Below, in pieces: positions 37,918 through 41,281 of a DNA stretch of 41,281 nucleotides. The DNA is taken from assembly GCA_036401335.1 (NCBI GenBank), contig DASWVC010000318.1, forward strand, positions 1-41,281, given 5' to 3'. The DNA is from DASWVC01 sp036401335. GTDB taxonomy: Bacteria; Verrucomicrobiota; Verrucomicrobiia; Chthoniobacterales; JAFAMB01. Below the pieces are notes generated by a model. That model searched no databases and had not been told where the DNA came from. It was given only the letters and a program-made list of their open reading frames with translations. The translations under genes were made by a program, and so were the position numbers. Position 1 is the first letter of the stretch. Each line of letters starts with the position of its first letter.

Positions 37918-39621
37918 TCAGATCGACCGAACCTCGGCTGATTCGACGTCTGCCTTGATGCTCGTTGACGGCGCAGAGCGTTCCAACGGCCGTCTCTGAA
38001 ATTGACCGAACCCGAGGGGAGTCGAAAGCCGGTTTGCCTGCAGGTAGTGGCGCACCGCCGGCTCTTCGGGGCCCGCGTGCATCTCCCACGCGCGCTCCGC
38101 CAGCTCGGTTTCGGTTTTTGTCATGCGTGCATGCTGCCGTATGTGCTCGGCCCAAGAGCCCACCATCATCTCCGTTCGAAAGGTGCCCGGGTATTCCAGG
38201 TTCTCGTCGACCCGGTAAAGAAAAGCGCCGTTGCGCAAAAAGATCGGCCGAAGCTTCTCGACCAACGCCAGAAAGGCTTCCCGATCCTCCGCGCGAATGA
38301 TTGTTTCCACCGTGACCGTCACGGGTCCGTCTTCCGGTTTGGGCGCAAATGGAAAATCGTGTGCAGCCTCCAACGGCGCCGGGTCAAGGTTGAGGGATTG
38401 AACAAAGTTGATCGAGAGCGGAATGGCCAGGGCCAGGCTGGCGGTCAGGAGCAGGGCGCCACCCACCAGCGTTGTCCCGAGCCCAAACGACGTTGCGGCC
38501 CCGCCCCAAAGGACCCCGCCGAGTGCGACTCCTCCCTGCGAAGCCATCATGTGCACCGCATTCATCCGCCCCCGCGCCCAATCCGGCATGGCCCGTTGAC
38601 CGGCAACCCAGAGTTCGGAGGCCGACACCGTCCAGCTGATGCCGGCCAAGGCGGCCACCGGCAAAAACATCCAGAGATTGGAGACAACGGTCATCAAGAC
38701 AAAAACCGCCACCAAAATCACCCCGGCCAGCATCGTCAGCGTGTTCGGCGTAACCTTGGCGCGGGCGTAGGGAAGCACCAGGGTTGCTCCAAAAAGCGAT
38801 CCCAACCCCATGCTCGTGAACACCAGGCCGAGCTGGCTGGCTTGAAGCCGCAGGTGTTGGAAGGCCACCACCGGCACCAAAGCGGGAACCACCGCAATGA
38901 AGAGCCCGAATAACAGGTCTCGCATCAGAATGACCTGCATCCCCGGCGTGTACCGCACGTAACGTGCCGCGCTGGCGAACGACTCCAGGTAGCTTTCCAG
39001 GTGAGGCTCCGGCCGTCGCCGGCTGCGGTACTGGCGTGCGATCACCCACGCTGCCGCCAGAAAAGCCAGGGTGGTGACGGAGAACACCGCCGCCGGGCCC
39101 ACCAGTGGCAGCAGAAGGCCCCCGAACGCAGGCCCCGCGATCCCAGCCAGGTTGAGTTGCACTCCCCCCAGGGTAATGGCCGAGGCGAGCTCTTCTTTGT
39201 CGACCATTTCGGGAACAACGGATGCCCAGACGGGTGCGCTGAAAGCAAAGCCGATCCCGAGGAAAAAGACCGTCGCCAGGATGAGGTACGGGCTGACGCA
39301 ATGAAACCACGCGCACGTCGCCAGCAATCCGGCCGCCGCCGCCAGCCATAGGTAAACCGCAACAAACAGCTTTCGCCGGTCGCTCAGGTCAGACATCGCC
39401 CCGGCGGGCAGGGTAAAGAGGAAGAACGGCAATGACGCACTCGTCGCCATCAGCGACAGCAGCAGCGGGGACGCACCCAAATCGTTCATCAGCCACGTCG
39501 CCACCGTGTCGTGCGCGGACACACAGACGCCGGAGGCCATTCCGGCCATCCACAACGCCAGAAAACGCCGGTTCCTCAACGCTAACCAGACGGACGTATT
39601 CGGTTTTGGTTTTCCAGGCAC
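37918..39621 (-). CDS. MFS exporter (EntS-like branch) with C-terminal antibiotic-monooxygenase-like domain
   Basis: This 567-residue protein starts at GTG 39621. Residues about 10-415 are a 12-helix MFS permease of the enterobactin-exporter branch (PF05977 type), with NRRFLALWMAGMASGVCVSAHDT, FSAPVWASVVPEMVDKEELASAITLGG and WARGRMNAVHMMASQGG. Residues about 430-530 are an extra cytosolic domain, TVTVETIIRAEDREAFLALVEKLRPIFLRNGAFLYRVDENLEYPGTF, resembling an ABM dimeric alpha/beta barrel. This tail is a known variant in the branch. It is followed 11 nt later by the DUF202 gene. It probably exports a siderophore-like or aromatic compound. It is divergent from the O-methyltransferase gene. Confidence 0.9.
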   Translation of the reverse strand: MPGKPKPNTSVWLALRNRRFLALWMAGMASGVCVSAHDTVATWLMNDLGASPLLLSLMATSASLPFFLFTLPAGAMSDLSDRRKLFVAVYLWLAAAAGLLATCAWFHCVSPYLILATVFFLGIGFAFSAPVWASVVPEMVDKEELASAITLGGVQLNLAGIAGPAFGGLLLPLVGPAAVFSVTTLAFLAAAWVIARQYRSRRRPEPHLESYLESFASAARYVRYTPGMQVILMRDLLFGLFIAVVPALVPVVAFQHLRLQASQLGLVFTSMGLGSLFGATLVLPYARAKVTPNTLTMLAGVILVAVFVLMTVVSNLWMFLPVAALAGISWTVSASELWVAGQRAMPDWARGRMNAVHMMASQGGVALGGVLWGGAATSFGLGTTLVGGALLLTASLALAIPLSINFVQSLNLDPAPLEAAHDFPFAPKPEDGPVTVTVETIIRAEDREAFLALVEKLRPIFLRNGAFLYRVDENLEYPGTFRTEMMVGSWAEHIRQHARMTKTETELAERAWEMHAGPEEPAVRHYLQANRLSTPLGFGQFQRRPLERSAPSTSIKADVESAEVRSI

Positions 39622-39641
39622 GCGTGAGGCTCAAAATGGCC

Positions 39642-39667
39642 TTGATCTGGTGCGTTTCAAGGATCAA
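39642..39667. promoter_or_regulatory. Inverted repeat between the MFS exporter and O-methyltransferase genes
   Basis: TTGATC (39642-39647) and GATCAA (39662-39667) are perfect 6-bp halves 14 nt apart, spanning 26 bp and placed between divergent start codons. It is a reasonable operator candidate for shared control, but no consensus for a known regulator is recognised. Confidence 0.35.
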
Positions 39668-39733
39668 CGCTCGACCGCCTGGAGTGATTCGGGCTTGACG
39701 CCTGCGCCCGTGGGCTTACCACCTTGAGGCTCT

Positions 39734-40366
39734 ATGGTCGTTACCCCGGCAATCACCCAGGTTTTACACCGGTTGGAAGCGCTCGGCCAGGCACACGATC
39801 GCACCGAAACGAACCATTCCCGCAAGCTGTTGAACCTTGAACGGGCCACGGCTGAACTCCTGCAGGTGCTGGTGCTAAGCAGCCGGCGGCGCCGGATCCT
39901 GGAAATCGGAACGTCCAACGGGTACAGCGCCGTGTGGCTCGCCGCTGCGTTGCGTGCCATTCCGGGCGCCCAGCCGCTGCTCACGATTGAGCAGAACCCA
40001 GCCAAGGCGCAGGAAGCGAGGGCCAATCTGGCCGCCGCCGGCCTGCGGGAATGGGCCAACGTCGTGGAAGGTTCCGCCACCGACACCGTGAAAACGTTAA
40101 CCGACCGGTTTGACTGCGTGTTTTTCGACGCCGACCGCGTGAGTGCGGCGGAACAGCTCCAGCTGCTCTTGCCGAAATTGGAACCACACCTCATGCTGCT
40201 GGCCGACAACGCTTTGTCGCACCCCGCAGAGCTCGCCGGCTACCTTCTAGCCGTCGAGGCATTGCCAGATTTCATCACCACGACAGTGCCGGTCGGCAAA
40301 GGGCTGCACGTCGCCGTGCGGGGCCCGTGGCAGGAACCATCCGACGCCTACGAACCAATGGCCTGA
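39734..40366 (+). CDS. Class I SAM-dependent O-methyltransferase
   Basis: This 210-residue cytosolic methyltransferase belongs to the catechol O-methyltransferase-like family (PF01596 type). The SAM motif I is LEIGTSNGYSAVWLA (56-70). It is followed by the acidic post-I residue in LLTIEQN (82-88), and CVFFDADR (128-135) supplies the metal-binding aspartates. The N-terminus (ITQVLHRLEALGQAHDRTETN) is the usual helix pair. The substrate may be a catechol or aromatic compound. ATG 39734 follows TTGAGG. It is divergent from an exporter of the aromatic or siderophore class, which may act on the same compound. Confidence 0.9.
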   Translation: MVVTPAITQVLHRLEALGQAHDRTETNHSRKLLNLERATAELLQVLVLSSRRRRILEIGTSNGYSAVWLAAALRAIPGAQPLLTIEQNPAKAQEARANLAAAGLREWANVVEGSATDTVKTLTDRFDCVFFDADRVSAAEQLQLLLPKLEPHLMLLADNALSHPAELAGYLLAVEALPDFITTTVPVGKGLHVAVRGPWQEPSDAYEPMA

Positions 40367-40405
40367 CGAAATGCCACAAATCAACCAAGCCACCGCGTAA
40401 ACATG

Positions 40406-41281
40406 TTAGTTCAACAAAACCCGGCCCGAACCTGGGGTGATCCGTCCAATCACCTTGCCTTTGGTCAGGGCCACCGCCTCATCCTGATGACGTTTACTCA
40501 CGACGAGCACCATGCCGATGCCCATGTTGAACACTTGAAACATTTCTTCCGGATCGATGTCCCCGCCTTTTTGGATCAGTCGAAACACGGGCGGCACCTT
40601 CCACGCGGTGGTGTCGATCAGGGCGTCGCACGAACTCGGCAGCACCCGCGGCAGGTTATCCATCAACCCACCCCCAGTGATGTGGGCAGCCCCTTTAACC
40701 ATGCCGGCCGGCAGCGAAGCCAGGACCGGTTGGTAATTTCGGTGAATCCGAAGCAATTCTTCTCCCAGCGGCTTGCTGTGACCTTCCGGTTTCGCTTGAA
40801 GGTTCAGGTTCATCTTTTCCAACAGGACTTTGCGGGCTAACGAATAACCATTCGTGTGAAGGCCGTTGGACGGCAGGCCAACCAGCACATCGGCCGGAAC
40901 GATCCGGCTGCCGTCAAGCATCCGGGCACGGTCCACGACACCGACGATGCAACCCGCCAGATCGTATTCTCCGTATGAATACAGGTCCGGCATCTGCGCC
41001 GTCTCCCCTCCAATCAGGGCGCAGCCGCTGGCCCGGCACGCCTTTGTGAAACCACGGATCAATTGATTAAACACGGCCGGTTCAAGCCGTTGCGCACCGA
41101 TGTAATCCAGGAAGAACAGCGGGCGCGCCCCCGTCACGGCGATGTCGTTCACGCAATGGTTAACCAGGTCTTGAGCCACGGCCTCGTGCTTTCCCAACTG
41201 GATCGCAAGCTTCAGCTTGGTGCCAACGCCATCGATGCTCGACACCAGAACCGGTTCTTTCATCGCCGAAAAATCGGCCCG
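40406..41281 (-). CDS. purM: Phosphoribosylformylglycinamidine cyclo-ligase, N-terminus outside window
   Basis: PurM (AIR synthetase) closes the imidazole ring of purines: FGAM + ATP to AIR. Its C-terminal 291 residues are visible; the frame continues past base 41281, so the start lies outside. Diagnostic blocks are VLVSSIDGVGTKLKLAIQLGKHEAVAQDLVNHCVNDIAVTGA (ATP and Mg site), GGETAQMPDLYSYGEYDLAGCIVG and HITGGGLMDNLPRVLP. The C-terminus ITPGSGRVLLN is normal. It is convergent with the O-methyltransferase gene. No other purine genes are in the window. Confidence 0.96.
   Translation of the reverse strand, partial: RADFSAMKEPVLVSSIDGVGTKLKLAIQLGKHEAVAQDLVNHCVNDIAVTGARPLFFLDYIGAQRLEPAVFNQLIRGFTKACRASGCALIGGETAQMPDLYSYGEYDLAGCIVGVVDRARMLDGSRIVPADVLVGLPSNGLHTNGYSLARKVLLEKMNLNLQAKPEGHSKPLGEELLRIHRNYQPVLASLPAGMVKGAAHITGGGLMDNLPRVLPSSCDALIDTTAWKVPPVFRLIQKGGDIDPEEMFQVFNMGIGMVLVVSKRHQDEAVALTKGKVIGRITPGSGRVLLN

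Overview
The window is GC-rich bacterial chromosomal DNA, densely coded on both strands, with no rRNA, tRNA, CRISPR array, transposase or integrase that I can see. It carries a PEP-CTERM protein, paired ROK and LacI regulators near a sugar ABC permease pair, many exported proteins without a recognisable family, and a lipid-type glycosyltransferase fused to a PHP domain. Together these suggest a Verrucomicrobiota (Spartobacteria-like) genome. This is inference from gene content, not from a marker gene.

Region 1 (1-9,400) is carbohydrate-centred. It holds the 3' end of treY (trehalose from maltodextrin), a SRPBCC protein, a ROK and a LacI regulator, a secreted YadA-head-like repeat protein, a secreted GDSL esterase, and a minus-strand operon of two sugar ABC permeases and a ThuA-like protein. 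A perfect LacI-type palindrome lies inside a likely promoter upstream of the ROK gene, which suggests a regulator cascade.

Region 2 (9,400-17,100) holds an MFS transporter fused in frame to a HAD phosphatase, a DUF1328 membrane peptide, an OsmC peroxidase with a good promoter, and a two-gene module joined by an ATGA overlap (an unrecognised soluble protein and a four-helix membrane protein). It ends with a polyprenyl glycosylphosphotransferase that starts exopolysaccharide synthesis, a hypothetical protein and a PEP-CTERM protein.

Region 3 (17,100-27,400) is an envelope and signalling block. It has a YheT-type hydrolase, then a minus-strand operon of five predicted exported proteins in which all four junctions are 4-nt ATGA overlaps. 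A PAS/PAS hybrid histidine kinase, a TetR regulator with an apparent operator in its own promoter, and a plus-strand operon of two exported proteins, a double ACT protein and a proline-rich lipoprotein follow.

Region 4 (27,400-41,281) holds the GT28-PHP fusion, a secreted peptidoglycan amidase, a TIGR01777 epimerase, a HAD hydrolase and an MDR oxidoreductase. It continues with an AaeXAB-like efflux set (FUSC gene divergent from DUF1656 and HlyD genes), an MFS exporter with an extra C-terminal domain and DUF202 partner, an O-methyltransferase, and purM running off the window. Two copies of an inverted-repeat element built on GGAAGAAGGT and GTGTCGGG units lie at about 31.7 and 37.4 kb.

The strongest candidates for undescribed biology are the five-gene exported-protein operon, the two-gene soluble plus membrane module, the two domain fusions and the dispersed inverted repeat.
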